Assembly: GCF_011758565.1 (NCBI RefSeq)
Contig: NZ_JAAMOX010000002.1
Span: 1-64,000 of the forward strand
Reading direction: 5' to 3'
Source of the DNA: Lysinibacter cavernae
GTDB lineage: Bacteria > Actinomycetota > Actinomycetes > Actinomycetales > Microbacteriaceae
DNA: 64,000 bases
Shown here: positions 53,829 through 63,092 of the stretch, in pieces
How positions within the stretch are numbered: position 1 is the stretch's first letter
Layout of the letters: each line of letters begins with the position of its first letter
Notes under the pieces: generated by a model
The model's input: the letters and a program-made list of their open reading frames with translations, nothing else
The model's database searches: none
What the model was told of the DNA's origin: nothing
Translations under genes and position numbers: made by a program

Positions 53829-54497
53829 CTAGTCGCGGCTCCAGCCGGGCGTCACCAATCCTGTCTCGTATGCGAGCACAACCAATTGCGCCCGGTCTCT
53901 CGCGCCAAGCTTGGTCATGATCCGCGACACGTGCGTCTTCGCGGTGAGCGGGCTCAGCACCAGCCGATTTGCGATCTCCTCGTTATTGAGGCCGCCTCCT
54001 ACCAGCCCGAGGACCTCGCGCTCACGCTCGGTGAGCTGGGCGAGGCGCTCCGAGTTCGGCGCATCCGAGAGCCCAACTGCCACCCGTTCGAGCAGCCGCC
54101 GTGTGACGCCAGGAGACAGCAGCGCGTCACCCTGCGCAACAACGCGCACCGCGCGAATGAGTTCAACGGGCTCGGTGTCTTTGACCAAAAATCCGCTTGC
54201 CCCACCACGGATCGCCCTCGCGACATAGTCATCCATCTCAAACGTGGTGACCACAATAATGCGGGTGTTCTTTAACGCTTCGTTGCGGACAATCTGCTCG
54301 GTTGCCCAGAGCCCGTCGCCGTCGGGCATCCTAATATCCATCAGGATCACGTCTGGGCGCTCCGCCTCTGCGCGCTCAACCGCTTCTGCCCCGGTCGCGG
54401 CCTCACCAATAACCTCGATATCGACCTCCGCCTCAAGCAGCGCCCTGAAACCTGCCCTGATGAGCTGCTGATCGTCGGCAAGCACCACTCGAATCAT
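53829..54497 (-). CDS. Response regulator, NarL/LuxR family
   Basis: The protein has 222 residues from ATG 54497, AGGAG upstream. The receiver domain has VVLADDQQLIRAG, the phosphorylated Asp in VILMDIRMPDGDG, and VTTFEMDDYVARAI. The C-terminal LuxR helix-turn-helix is LTEREREVLGLVGGGLNNEE then SPLTAKTHVSRIMTKLGARD. The start overlaps the kinase stop by four bases (ATGA). Confidence 0.96.
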   Translation of the reverse strand: MIRVVLADDQQLIRAGFRALLEAEVDIEVIGEAATGAEAVERAEAERPDVILMDIRMPDGDGLWATEQIVRNEALKNTRIIVVTTFEMDDYVARAIRGGASGFLVKDTEPVELIRAVRVVAQGDALLSPGVTRRLLERVAVGLSDAPNSERLAQLTEREREVLGLVGGGLNNEEIANRLVLSPLTAKTHVSRIMTKLGARDRAQLVVLAYETGLVTPGWSRD

Positions 54498-55771
54498 GAC
54501 GTTCTCCTGACCGGCAGATATGCCTGTACGCTGAAGCCGGTTTGTTGTTCTCCCGAAGCGGCAGGAGCCCAACCAGCGGCAAACGAACCGCCAAGCAGCT
54601 CGGCCCGTTCCCGCATCCCTAAGAGCCCTCCACCGGCAACCGGTTCTCCGTCGCCCACGCCGTTATCAGCGATCGTCAGCACAAGTCTTCCGTCGCGAAC
54701 GGCAAGTTGAATCTGCACATCGGATGCGGTTGAGTGGCGGACCACGTTGGTGAGCGCTTCTTGGGCGATACGATAGGCAGCAAACTGGACGGCGTGCGGA
54801 ACCGCGCGTACGTCAGCTTGCTCGGCCCCATCGACTGAAATCGTAAGCGCTGCGGTTGTCCGTTCCGCTGCGAGCGCGCGAATATCGCCAATGTCTTCCT
54901 GAGGGCGGAGGGGCGACTGGGATGATTCGTCGGACTGGGCGGTTGGCGTAGATCCGGAGGCGTCGCTTCTGAGCATCCCGAGCACCTCCCGCACCTCTTC
55001 AAGTGCGTCTTTGCTCGACCGCTTGATGTTTTCGAGCGCAGCCCTCGCCTGCTCCGGCTGCTGCTCCATGAGGTGGAGGCCAACGCCGGCCTGAACGTTG
55101 ATCTGAGACAGGGAATGGGCAAGCACGTCGTGAAGCTCACGCGCGATTCGCACACGCTCGGCCTGCTCCGCCGTTTGGCGACGCTGAGCAGCCGCCTGAC
55201 GCATCTCGCGGAACCGCTGAGCCCTGTTTTGCGCTGCCATGCCAATCACGAGGCACACGGCGATGGCGAGTGTTGTTGCGGCAATCCGGACTGGGGACCA
55301 CTCAACACCGGTGAGGGCGCCGATAATAAAGACGGCAAGCCAGGCAAGCCCGACGGTCACAAACACCCACAGCTGGGCCCCGCGGACAATACCGATCACG
55401 ATGACGATGGCGACGGATATGGGTGGCGGACCTGGCTGCGCTGACAAGAGCGCGTTTGCCGCGGCCGCCCCGATCACCAGAACCGCTGTCGGACCAGGCC
55501 AGCGCCGAACGCCAAGCAGCCCAAACACCCCAAGAAGCGCGAACCCAATGGGCAGGAAGCCCTGCGGCCACGCGCCGACCTGCAACGACACAAAGACGGC
55601 AGCTGGCACCTGCACCACGAAGGAGACAAGCACCGGCATCCACAGCCGAGCCGTGCGCGAAGGGCGGAAGCGGGGGCCGTAGCCGGATGCCCACGGCGGT
55701 TCTTCGGCGTTGGCCCAATGCGAGCCGGCCAAGTGGTCGCGCGGATGTTGGGTGTTGCGCGCATCGGCCAT
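54494..55771 (-). CDS. Sensor histidine kinase, NarL-type partner (HisKA_3)
   Basis: The protein has 425 residues. The N-terminal half is a membrane domain of about five helices. The HisKA_3 phospho-acceptor is RIARELHDVLAHSLSQINVQ and the ATP-binding part has NVVRHSTAS, TIADNGVGDG and GLLGMRERAELLGG. The ligand is unknown. It begins at ATG 55771 and has a large palindrome 54-79 bases upstream. Confidence 0.95.
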   Translation of the reverse strand: MADARNTQHPRDHLAGSHWANAEEPPWASGYGPRFRPSRTARLWMPVLVSFVVQVPAAVFVSLQVGAWPQGFLPIGFALLGVFGLLGVRRWPGPTAVLVIGAAAANALLSAQPGPPPISVAIVIVIGIVRGAQLWVFVTVGLAWLAVFIIGALTGVEWSPVRIAATTLAIAVCLVIGMAAQNRAQRFREMRQAAAQRRQTAEQAERVRIARELHDVLAHSLSQINVQAGVGLHLMEQQPEQARAALENIKRSSKDALEEVREVLGMLRSDASGSTPTAQSDESSQSPLRPQEDIGDIRALAAERTTAALTISVDGAEQADVRAVPHAVQFAAYRIAQEALTNVVRHSTASDVQIQLAVRDGRLVLTIADNGVGDGEPVAGGGLLGMRERAELLGGSFAAGWAPAASGEQQTGFSVQAYLPVRRTS

Positions 55772-55824
55772 AGCCCGATCCTACTTCTGCCAGAGGCTCA
55801 CCGCATCGACGGGCAGGAGTCATC

Positions 55825-55850
55825 CCACGTACTCCCATGGGAGTACGTGG
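55825..55850. promoter_or_regulatory. 26-bp perfect palindrome upstream of the kinase gene
   Basis: CCACGTACTCCCA at 55825-55837 is exactly mirrored by its complement at 55838-55850. Its core is ACTCCC-AT-GGGAGT, the same as at 53801. It lies 54 bases upstream of the kinase start and 16 bases before the end of the next gene. It is a strong candidate for autoregulation by the response regulator. Confidence 0.8.
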
Positions 55851-55865
55851 CCGGGCGACACGGAC

Positions 55866-57023
55866 CTACTTGCTGCGGAACAGGTCCCATGAGCGCTTGC
55901 ACGCCTGCGCGATGTCATCGATATGTTGTTTATCGTCGCTTGGCCAGTCGACACCAGGCTGCTGCAGTTCCGCCGTCGCGCGGCCTCCAAGCAAAAATTC
56001 GCGCAAGAACTCGGCCTGCACCGCGCTGAGTTCTGCGAGACCACCGCTCGCCGAGGCCGCGGCGACGCGGTCGGCGAGACCGGAAAAACGAGCGCCGGCG
56101 CGGATGATTTCGTTGCTCCCGAGATATGGCTGGTTCAGCTGCACATCGTCGTCGTTTGCCGTTGAGAAGCCAGCGCGGTGTGCCGTCGCAAGCGACCGGA
56201 CGAGGGCGGGATCCATGGTCACCACATTCTCGCCGCGAGGCTCACCCCTATGGTCGCCCCTGTTCGACAGCGCCACAACGTTGGGAAGCCGGTCTGCCTC
56301 TGCCCGCTCAACAGTGACGGCACCATCGCGGGTTGTTGTGTGATTCATGGTGTCGTGGAACGACAGCGTCGTAAATCGGGCATGCTCACCGGATGCCGCG
56401 CGGGCAAGGGCCAGCTCGGTCATTCGGCCCAAGAGGTCGTCTCGTGTCTGCTCGTAGACGCCGAGCCCCCGTTCAGCCACCCGCTCAAAGGTGGAGGCAA
56501 GGTGATCAAGGTCCTGCTCAGTCGCTGGCGGCACAAGCAGGGGGTAGAACGAGAAGGTCACTGGCCGGATTGCGTCAACTCCCGACAGGTCGACGCGGTT
56601 CCATCGCCCTACGGCCTCAACACGAGCAAATGCTTCGCGGAGCGTCTCACGGATGTTCTCGGGCCGCTCTCGGTTTGGGTCACGGATCATGCGGGGATGT
56701 GGGTTCTCCACGTAGATGATGCGCGGGTCAATTTCTGCCCAACGGCGCACGATCGGTCCGGTCGTTCGGTCGCTGAAGTCGTACTGCAGTCGGTGTGTAA
56801 ACTCTGGGGCAAGAAATTCGGAGAGTTCGGCGGGGATACGATCGCCAGAATGCGGGCAGCTGACGAGGACGTCGGCCTCCCTCACAGCTTCATCGAGCGT
56901 GCGACCGCTGTCTTTGCCCTGGAAGAACGTGATGTCATCGGGGCTGAACGTGGTACCTGCCGGAATCAACACGGGCTCGCCTCGTGCTCCCGTTGACGGT
57001 GTCGCTACGGTTTCAGCTGCCAT
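55866..57023 (-). CDS. N-formylglutamate amidohydrolase family protein
   Basis: The protein has 385 residues. It has the family start VLVSCPHSGDRIPAELSEFL, then DFSDRTTGPIVRRWAEIDPR, YVENPHPRMIRDPNRERPEN, TLSFHDTMNHTTT and NQPYLGSNEI. Related enzymes split N-formylglutamate to formate and glutamate at the end of histidine breakdown; no hut gene is near, so the real substrate may differ. It lies between two two-component systems. The spacing (52 bases) to the downstream kinase gene suggests it is separately transcribed. Confidence 0.85.
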   Translation of the reverse strand: MAAETVATPSTGARGEPVLIPAGTTFSPDDITFFQGKDSGRTLDEAVREADVLVSCPHSGDRIPAELSEFLAPEFTHRLQYDFSDRTTGPIVRRWAEIDPRIIYVENPHPRMIRDPNRERPENIRETLREAFARVEAVGRWNRVDLSGVDAIRPVTFSFYPLLVPPATEQDLDHLASTFERVAERGLGVYEQTRDDLLGRMTELALARAASGEHARFTTLSFHDTMNHTTTRDGAVTVERAEADRLPNVVALSNRGDHRGEPRGENVVTMDPALVRSLATAHRAGFSTANDDDVQLNQPYLGSNEIIRAGARFSGLADRVAAASASGGLAELSAVQAEFLREFLLGGRATAELQQPGVDWPSDDKQHIDDIAQACKRSWDLFRSK

Positions 57024-57075
57024 GACTCGCCCCTTTCGCGGCCAACTCTGGCCTACCCCTTGAGCTTAGGACAGA

Positions 57076-58665
57076 TCAGGCCGCTTCAGGTGAGGATTCG
57101 GTTGAGGGCTCCCGGCTTTCGCCTGATGGTTGTCCTTGCGGCACCGTGGACGGCCGTACCGACGGCAGCGTAACTGTAAATCTGGTGTCCCCAGGCTTGC
57201 TCGTGACGCTCACCGTTCCATCGTGCGCGTGCACAATCGCCTCAACAATTGCGAGGCCAAGTCCGGTGCTACCGGTGGTGCGGGCGCGTGACTCGTCGGC
57301 GCGCACAAATCGCTCGAAGAGGTGGTCGACCCGCTCTGGATCGATGCCCTGGCCGTTGTCTGCGACAACAAGCCGCGCGCAGCTTGAACCGTTTTCTTCC
57401 ACCGTTTCAAGAGAAACGGTGACCTCTGTTCCGGCAGGAGTATGGGTGCGAGCGTTAGCGACCAGGTTCACAACGACCTGGCTGAGGCGCGCAGAGTCGC
57501 CAATAATGTGGACGGGCTCGTCGGCAAGTTCAAGCTCCCACTCGTGGTCGGGGCTCGTCACGATGGCATCGGATACGGCATCAAGCACGATCTGTGACAG
57601 GTCAACGTCGCCGCGCACAAGCTCACGGCCTTCGTCGAGCCGCGCGAGGAGAAGGAGGTCTTCTACGAGCCCCGTCATGCGAATTGACTCAGATTCAATG
57701 CGCTCAAGCGAACGGGTGATGTCGGGATTGCTGTCACCACCGATACGGCGGATGAGCTCTGAATAGCCGCGGATGGATGCGAGTGGGGTGCGGAGCTCGT
57801 GGCTCGCATCCGCGACGAATCGCCGCACCTTGTTTTCGCTCTGCTCCCTGGCGACGAGCGCGGTGCCAACGTTATCCAGCATGGTGTTAAAGGCGGTAAC
57901 AACCTGTCCGACCTCAGAGTCTGCCTCAACACCGTCGGTTGAGACCGGTTCGAAGTTCTCAACAGAGCCGCGATCAAGCTCAAGCTGCGATACCCGCACC
58001 GCCGCGGCAGAAACGCGCTCAAGCGGTCGCATCGCCGCACGGATAAACGTGGCGGCAACAAGCGCAACGATGGCCGCCGCGATTGTTGCGATGATTCCGA
58101 CCGTCCACGTCAGCTGACTGACGGTTCCGTTCACATCGTTCATTGGCGTGCCAACAACGAAGGCCACGTTATTGCCGTGGCCTCCCATGAGACGGTAGTC
58201 GCCAAGGCCGGAACCAAGATCCATGGTGTACGGCTTGCCATCAATTTTCAGGGTTGATAGTTTGGTGAGCTGCTCGGTGTTCAACGACGCTATTTGGCCG
58301 TATTCGTCAAAATACCCCTGGGTAATGGTGCCGTCGTTCACAACGAGGGCGAGTGTGCCTTCTGCCTGAGCCGGCCCGTAGAGAATACGCTCGGCGCTTG
58401 GGATCAGCTGCTCGCCTGGGGCAGGCAGCATCCCTCCGGTTGGCCCCGTTCCCGTTACCTGGCTGCTCGCTCGTTCAAAGCTCGCGGACAACTGCTGATC
58501 GAGCCGCTCCATGAGGCTGGTCCGAAGCGTCAATACGCTGACAACACAGATAAGAATGCTCGACGCGGCAACCAGGCCAACAACGGCGAGGACGATCTTG
58601 CGTCGAAGGGTGGTTGGGGTTCGCGGCATCCGCGGGGTTGTTATTCGAGCCTGGTGGCTACTCAT
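57076..58665 (-). CDS. Sensor histidine kinase with HAMP domain
   Basis: The protein has 529 residues. A first helix (IVLAVVGLVAASSILICVVS), an extracytoplasmic sensor of about 130 residues, a second helix (TVGIIATIAAAIVALVAA) and a HAMP segment precede FVADASHELRTPLASIRGYS with the phospho-His. The ATP-binding part has NLVANARTHTPAGTEV, DNGQGIDPERVDHLFERF and GLGLAIVEAIV. It is three bases downstream of the response regulator and forms an OmpR-type system of the TcrY/PrrB/MprB kind. Confidence 0.95.
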   Translation of the reverse strand: MSSHQARITTPRMPRTPTTLRRKIVLAVVGLVAASSILICVVSVLTLRTSLMERLDQQLSASFERASSQVTGTGPTGGMLPAPGEQLIPSAERILYGPAQAEGTLALVVNDGTITQGYFDEYGQIASLNTEQLTKLSTLKIDGKPYTMDLGSGLGDYRLMGGHGNNVAFVVGTPMNDVNGTVSQLTWTVGIIATIAAAIVALVAATFIRAAMRPLERVSAAAVRVSQLELDRGSVENFEPVSTDGVEADSEVGQVVTAFNTMLDNVGTALVAREQSENKVRRFVADASHELRTPLASIRGYSELIRRIGGDSNPDITRSLERIESESIRMTGLVEDLLLLARLDEGRELVRGDVDLSQIVLDAVSDAIVTSPDHEWELELADEPVHIIGDSARLSQVVVNLVANARTHTPAGTEVTVSLETVEENGSSCARLVVADNGQGIDPERVDHLFERFVRADESRARTTGSTGLGLAIVEAIVHAHDGTVSVTSKPGDTRFTVTLPSVRPSTVPQGQPSGESREPSTESSPEAA

Positions 58666-58668
58666 CGA

Positions 58669-59424
58669 TTATTCACCGGCTGGAACCTTCAAGATATAAC
58701 CGACACCGCGAACCGTATGAATCATGGGTTCCCTGCCAGCATCAATTTTCTTGCGAAGGTACGAGATATACAGCTCAACAACGCTTGCTTTGCCGCCGAA
58801 GTCATAGTTCCAGACCCGGTCAAGGATTTGCGCCTTGCTCACGACGCGGCGCGGGTTACGCATGAGGTACCGCAGCAGTTCGAACTCGGTGCTCGTGAGC
58901 TCGATGAGTTCGCCGCCCCGCATCACTTCGTAGCTGTCCTCATTGAGGGTCAGGTCGCCAACCCGAAGCACGGGGTCATCGGCGGAGGTTGTCAGAATCG
59001 ACCTGCGCACGAGTCCCCGAAGCCTGGCAACAACTTCTTCGAGGCTAAAGGGCTTCGTGACGTAGTCGTCGCCCCCAGCGGTGAGGCCGGCGATGCGATC
59101 GTCCAGCGAGTCTTTGGCTGTGAGGAAGAGGACTGGGACGTCGCTGCCCTCTGACCGCAACCGAGAAAGGACAGCCATACCGTCGATATCAGGAAGCATG
59201 ATGTCGAGCACAATAACGTCTGGCTGAAATTCGCGTGCTGCGGTCAGCGCGGTTCGCCCGTCAGCCGCCGTCCGAATCTCCCAACCCTCGTAACGGAGGG
59301 CCATCGCGAGCAAATCTGACAGCGAGCTTTCGTCGTCAACAACGAGGGCACGCACGGGCTGGCCGTTGGCCTTGCGCAGTGCCGCGGTATCGTTTGGCCG
59401 TTTGACGTTGTTCGAGGAGCTCAT
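58669..59424 (-). CDS. Response regulator, OmpR/PhoB family
   Basis: The protein has 251 residues from ATG 59424. The receiver part has RALVVDDESSLSDLLAMAL, the phospho-Asp in VIVLDIMLPDIDGM and LTAKDSLDDRIAGL. The C-terminal winged helix has LTSTEFELLRYLMRNPRRVV and VVELYISYLRKKID. It carries an N-terminal Asn/Lys-rich extension of about 25 residues. It comes first in the operon with the kinase. Confidence 0.95.
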   Translation of the reverse strand: MSSSNNVKRPNDTAALRKANGQPVRALVVDDESSLSDLLAMALRYEGWEIRTAADGRTALTAAREFQPDVIVLDIMLPDIDGMAVLSRLRSEGSDVPVLFLTAKDSLDDRIAGLTAGGDDYVTKPFSLEEVVARLRGLVRRSILTTSADDPVLRVGDLTLNEDSYEVMRGGELIELTSTEFELLRYLMRNPRRVVSKAQILDRVWNYDFGGKASVVELYISYLRKKIDAGREPMIHTVRGVGYILKVPAGE

Positions 59425-59524
59425 GCCACCATTATGCGCTCTCAATCTATGTCCACCCTATGAATAATCTTTAACTTGGCAATAGGCCGGATGCCGTGGG
59501 TCACGGGCCCGAATCGCGGCCAAC

Positions 59525-60412
59525 ATGGCGCACAATAGAGGGGTGCCACAATTTGTCCTGAGCCCGCAGCCGGGAGACCACTCTCACAACGTGGCAGGAC
59601 TGTTGGCCGCATCCGTTGATGGCGGCCTGAGCCAGCAGAACAACCCGGCTCGATCCGCGGGGCTCAGCGACCAGACGGGACGAGCAGACGCAACAGCAGA
59701 ACAGGGCGGACCCGTCCTTGGGCATCACACCGGCGCGGCCGGCGGTGCGCGATCTGCGCAGCTCACCGGCGCAGCAGGACTTGGCATTCCAGCGGAACCG
59801 GCAACCGTGATCCTCACGCCCCACCAAGAGTCTTTTGCTCAGCTTCGGCAACGCATCGTGGTCGACGGCAACGACCGCGTTGCCTGGCTCAAAGCACGGG
59901 CCCGCGGTATCACGGCGACCGACGTGGCCAAGCTCACCTCGGCAAAATCCATTCAGAGCGCAGCCGAATCGAAACTCTTTGGCAGCGGCTTCAGCGGCAA
60001 CGCCTATACCGAACACGGGAAAGCTCGCGAACCTCACATCGCGGCATGGGTGCGCGGTGAATACGCCATCCTCCCAAGCAACGCGCTCTATCGCTCTGGC
60101 GGGGATGCAAGGCACCTCGCAACCCCAGACGGTATCGCGGTGCGCGAGTCAGGCTCTATCGAACTCTCCGAGATCAAAACCACCAATAAGAGCTGGCGCA
60201 GCATTCCGCGCAACTACCTCCGCCAGGTCTGGTGGCAGCAATACGTGCTTGGTGCTGACCGCACGCTTGTGGTCTGGGAGCAGCATGAGAATTTTGTGCC
60301 AATTGGCGAACCCCTCTGTCAGTGGGTCGACCGCGATGACAACGAAATCCACAAGCTCGTCACACTGGCAAACGAACTCATCGCAACGCTCATTGAGCGC
60401 ACGAGTCGGTAG
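59525..60412 (+). CDS. YqaJ-type exonuclease domain protein
   Basis: The protein has 295 residues. The C-terminal 190 residues carry YqaJ/lambda-exonuclease motifs: RARGITATDVAKL, EHGKAREPHIAAW, HLATPDGIAV with the catalytic Asp, IELSEIKTTNKSW with the Glu-x-Lys and the LRQVWWQQYVLGADRTL helix. The first 100 residues are a Gly/Ala/Gln-rich low-complexity tail. YqaJ nucleases usually belong to phage recombination modules with RecT; none is near. It is the last gene before the AT-rich block. Confidence 0.85.
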   Translation: MAHNRGVPQFVLSPQPGDHSHNVAGLLAASVDGGLSQQNNPARSAGLSDQTGRADATAEQGGPVLGHHTGAAGGARSAQLTGAAGLGIPAEPATVILTPHQESFAQLRQRIVVDGNDRVAWLKARARGITATDVAKLTSAKSIQSAAESKLFGSGFSGNAYTEHGKAREPHIAAWVRGEYAILPSNALYRSGGDARHLATPDGIAVRESGSIELSEIKTTNKSWRSIPRNYLRQVWWQQYVLGADRTLVVWEQHENFVPIGEPLCQWVDRDDNEIHKLVTLANELIATLIERTSR

Positions 60413-61026
60413 TTTGCAACTGCTGAGGTGACCTCCAGCTCAACCGTTGTGAGCGGTCTTTGAGGTTAAGCTGCGCGTTGAAAACGGGTTCCTTGCTTCT
60501 ACCCTTGTTAATCGTCTCGGGGCGGAGAAGTCACCGCAAGCCGGGTGGCTACGCGGTTGCACATCCATGGGCACCCGCCTACTTCAGGTCAACCACACGA
60601 GTTTAGGTGTGCGGTGTCGGCAGCATCTTTGCGTTGTTTGCAACGTGCTTCTCGCAAAACATTGGGCGATTCGCGCCGTGGCAAGCTGTGTCAGGATCAT
60701 TGCCATCTTCGCAATTTTGTGTTCTATACAAGCGAAACTTCGGTCCATCGGATAGGACCAATCCTGTCAATCATGACGACGCTAGTGAATTGGGCAGGAA
60801 CTCCAAATTCACGACTGAGTTCGACCAAACTTCTGGAGCCGCGACCCGGGCTATGGCTCGGCGTTCTGTCGCTTTCTCGACATCTTTGGCACTGGCCACT
60901 CATCGTCACAATGGCGTAACCACTCTTACTCAAAAATATAATTCGGTCACACCGCTCAGGAAAAAGCCTGATCAAAGTCGAGCATTCTAGACATTCGCCT
61001 GAAAGAAAAATCAAGCTGCCGTTGTT
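60413..61026. other. 614-base non-coding gap at the edge of the AT-rich block
   Basis: I found no gene with a ribosome site and family match here. Short frames in several directions (for example 60724-61014 minus) are not recognised and may be debris from rearrangement. Base composition becomes AT-richer along the gap. No tRNA, integrase or clear direct repeat was seen. Confidence 0.5.
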
Positions 61027-62037
61027 CTACCCCCAGGTAAGAACAAGACCGCCCCATGACAGGCCAACACCGAACCCCAGCAGCATAACTTTCATACCTG
61101 GCTTCAATCGCCCGTCTGAGGCGATTCGACTCAATGCAATTGGAATCGTTGAAGACACAGTATTTCCAGACTCAGAAAGTTCAATGACAAATTTCTCAAC
61201 GGGGATATCCATCTTCTTCCGAAGATGCTCCAGCATGAACGCATTTGCTTGGTGAAACACGAATAGGTCGATATCTTCAGCCGTCAGTTGGGCCTTCATT
61301 AGTATTTGCTCAGCCACAGCTGGAACACGATCAAGCGTGAAGTTAAAAATTTCCTTGCCGTCCATATACAAGTCATGGCCGCTAGCGTCAAGCCCTCGGG
61401 CTTCAGGCACGGATGCAGGTGCCAAATCACGGCCATCACGAAGACCACCGTTGGGGACGATAAGGTGCTTGGCCCCTGAGCCATCCGTACCATATACCAT
61501 TCCGTTAAGATGCGATTCCTTCGCGTCTCCCACCACGAATGTGGCAGAGGCACCGTCGCCAAAGATAGTTCTCACGGACTTATCTTTTTCATTAATGAAT
61601 TTGCTATATGTGTCGGCAGTAATAACAAGCACATTATTCACTTGGTTCGACTCGACGAGACCTTTTGCTAGTCCAAGCGCATAGGCATAACCAGAGCATC
61701 CCAGGTTAATGTCAGTGGCCCCAAGATTCCGCTTCAGCCCAAGCTCAGCCTGAACGATCGCCGACGTCGTCGGTAAAAAGAAGTCAGGGCTTTGCGTGCA
61801 GAGAATCAGGTAGTCAACGGAGTCTAAGGATATACCGTGTTCCTCCGACAACCGCTTCGCGGCGTTCACGGCAAGATGAGAAGAGAACTCATCCGCAGCT
61901 GCAATGCTGCGCGAGGAAATCCCAGTTTTTCTCGAAATCTTATCCACTGACCACTCAGGAAATTCACGGCTGAGTTTTTCATTCGTTAATTTCGAGTCGG
62001 GAAGGTAGTAGCTAACTGCAGATATCCTGGCATGCAT
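61027..62037 (-). CDS. Beta-ketoacyl-ACP synthase III family protein, first of tandem pair
   Basis: The protein has 336 residues. The start MHARISAVSYYLPDSKL (ATG 62037) is chosen by alignment with its tandem paralogue; a TTG at 62091 would add 18 residues. The Cys-His-Asn triad of KAS III is complete: NLGCSGYAYALG (Cys114), FVFHQANAFML and ELSESGNTVSSTIPI. KAS III enzymes condense an acyl-CoA with malonyl-ACP. A primary FabH is normally encoded with fabD/acpP, which are absent, so this copy is specialised. Lower GC than the rest of the window. It is downstream of the second KAS III gene. Confidence 0.9.
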   Translation of the reverse strand: MHARISAVSYYLPDSKLTNEKLSREFPEWSVDKISRKTGISSRSIAAADEFSSHLAVNAAKRLSEEHGISLDSVDYLILCTQSPDFFLPTTSAIVQAELGLKRNLGATDINLGCSGYAYALGLAKGLVESNQVNNVLVITADTYSKFINEKDKSVRTIFGDGASATFVVGDAKESHLNGMVYGTDGSGAKHLIVPNGGLRDGRDLAPASVPEARGLDASGHDLYMDGKEIFNFTLDRVPAVAEQILMKAQLTAEDIDLFVFHQANAFMLEHLRKKMDIPVEKFVIELSESGNTVSSTIPIALSRIASDGRLKPGMKVMLLGFGVGLSWGGLVLTWG

Positions 62038-62094
62038 GATGCTAAGGATAGTCGGACCTCCGAGGAGAAGCGAACTCGCGTTGGAGGACAACCC

Positions 62095-63090
62095 TCACAA
62101 TGTGACGACAGCACCAGCCCAGGAAAAACCAACACCAAACCCTAGTACCAAGATAGAGTCACCTGGCTGTGCACCCGATTCAGCAATTCCAATTGGAATA
62201 CTCGACGAGGACGTGTTTCCACAGTGTTCAATGGCCATCACGAATTTTTCGTCTGGGATGTTCAACTTCTTTTGTAGATGCTTAAGTATAAAACCGTTGG
62301 CTTGATGAAAGACAAAATAGTCAACTTCAGCCATGTCCATTCCTGCGCGATCCAGGATATCCATGACAGATTGTTCTGTAATGCGCAGCGTAAAGTTGAA
62401 AATCTCCTTGCCGTCCATATAAAGATCGTGCCCGGTTGACTCCAGTCCACGCTCGGTTGGATCAGATTTTGGCGAGAAAAGCCCACCATTTCTGAGCCCG
62501 CCGTTGGGAACTAAAAGATCCTTTGCGCCGGTACCGTCGGTGCCATAGACAAAGCCGTTTAACTTACTCGCGCCAGGCTCGACCTCGACAAGAGTTGCGG
62601 CCGCTCCATCACCAAAGATTGGCACCGTTGACTTATCGTTTTGGTTACTCAACAAACTCAGCACATCGACAGTAATAATCAGTACTTTCTGTGCTTGATT
62701 TGACTCAACAAGCCCCTTAGCAAGCCCAAGCGAGTAAACAAATCCAGAACAACCAAGGGTGACGTCAACAGCCCCAGCCTCATCGTTCAGTCCCAGATTC
62801 TCATGCACAATACAGGCCGTTGTTGGCAGGTAGAAGTCGGGGGTCTGCGTGCAGACAATAAGATAATCGATCGAATCAGAGGCGATATTGTGACTAGCGA
62901 AAAGCTTCTTGGCCGCGGCAGTCGCTAAATCCGAGGCAAATTCACCGGGCTCGGCTACATGTCGAGATTCAACTCCCGTCGTTGCCGATATTCTTGAGAC
63001 TTTCCAATCTGGATGCAATTCCTGGAGCGTTTCGTTGGAAACGAGACCTTCGGGAAGTAGATAGTCAACTGCCGCAATCCGTGCACCCAT
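62095..63090 (-). CDS. Beta-ketoacyl-ACP synthase III family protein, second of tandem pair
   Basis: The protein has 331 residues from ATG 63090 (TTG 63096 alternative). It has a full triad: TLGCSGFVYSLG (Cys114), FVFHQANGFIL and EHCGNTSSSSIPI. It is clearly a paralogue of the next gene: stretches such as GLAKGLVESNQ and GHDLYMDGKEIFNFTL are identical. It overlaps or abuts the end of the acyltransferase gene and precedes the other KAS III by 57 bases. Product acyl chain unknown. Confidence 0.9.
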   Translation of the reverse strand: MGARIAAVDYLLPEGLVSNETLQELHPDWKVSRISATTGVESRHVAEPGEFASDLATAAAKKLFASHNIASDSIDYLIVCTQTPDFYLPTTACIVHENLGLNDEAGAVDVTLGCSGFVYSLGLAKGLVESNQAQKVLIITVDVLSLLSNQNDKSTVPIFGDGAAATLVEVEPGASKLNGFVYGTDGTGAKDLLVPNGGLRNGGLFSPKSDPTERGLESTGHDLYMDGKEIFNFTLRITEQSVMDILDRAGMDMAEVDYFVFHQANGFILKHLQKKLNIPDEKFVMAIEHCGNTSSSSIPIGIAESGAQPGDSILVLGFGVGFSWAGAVVTL

Positions 63091-63092
63091 GA

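Noticed and set aside
60724-61014. A 96-codon minus frame in the gap before the KAS III genes
   Set aside because: It has no recognisable domain, no good ribosome site and odd composition (many Cys, Arg, Ser). It cannot be supported as a gene.
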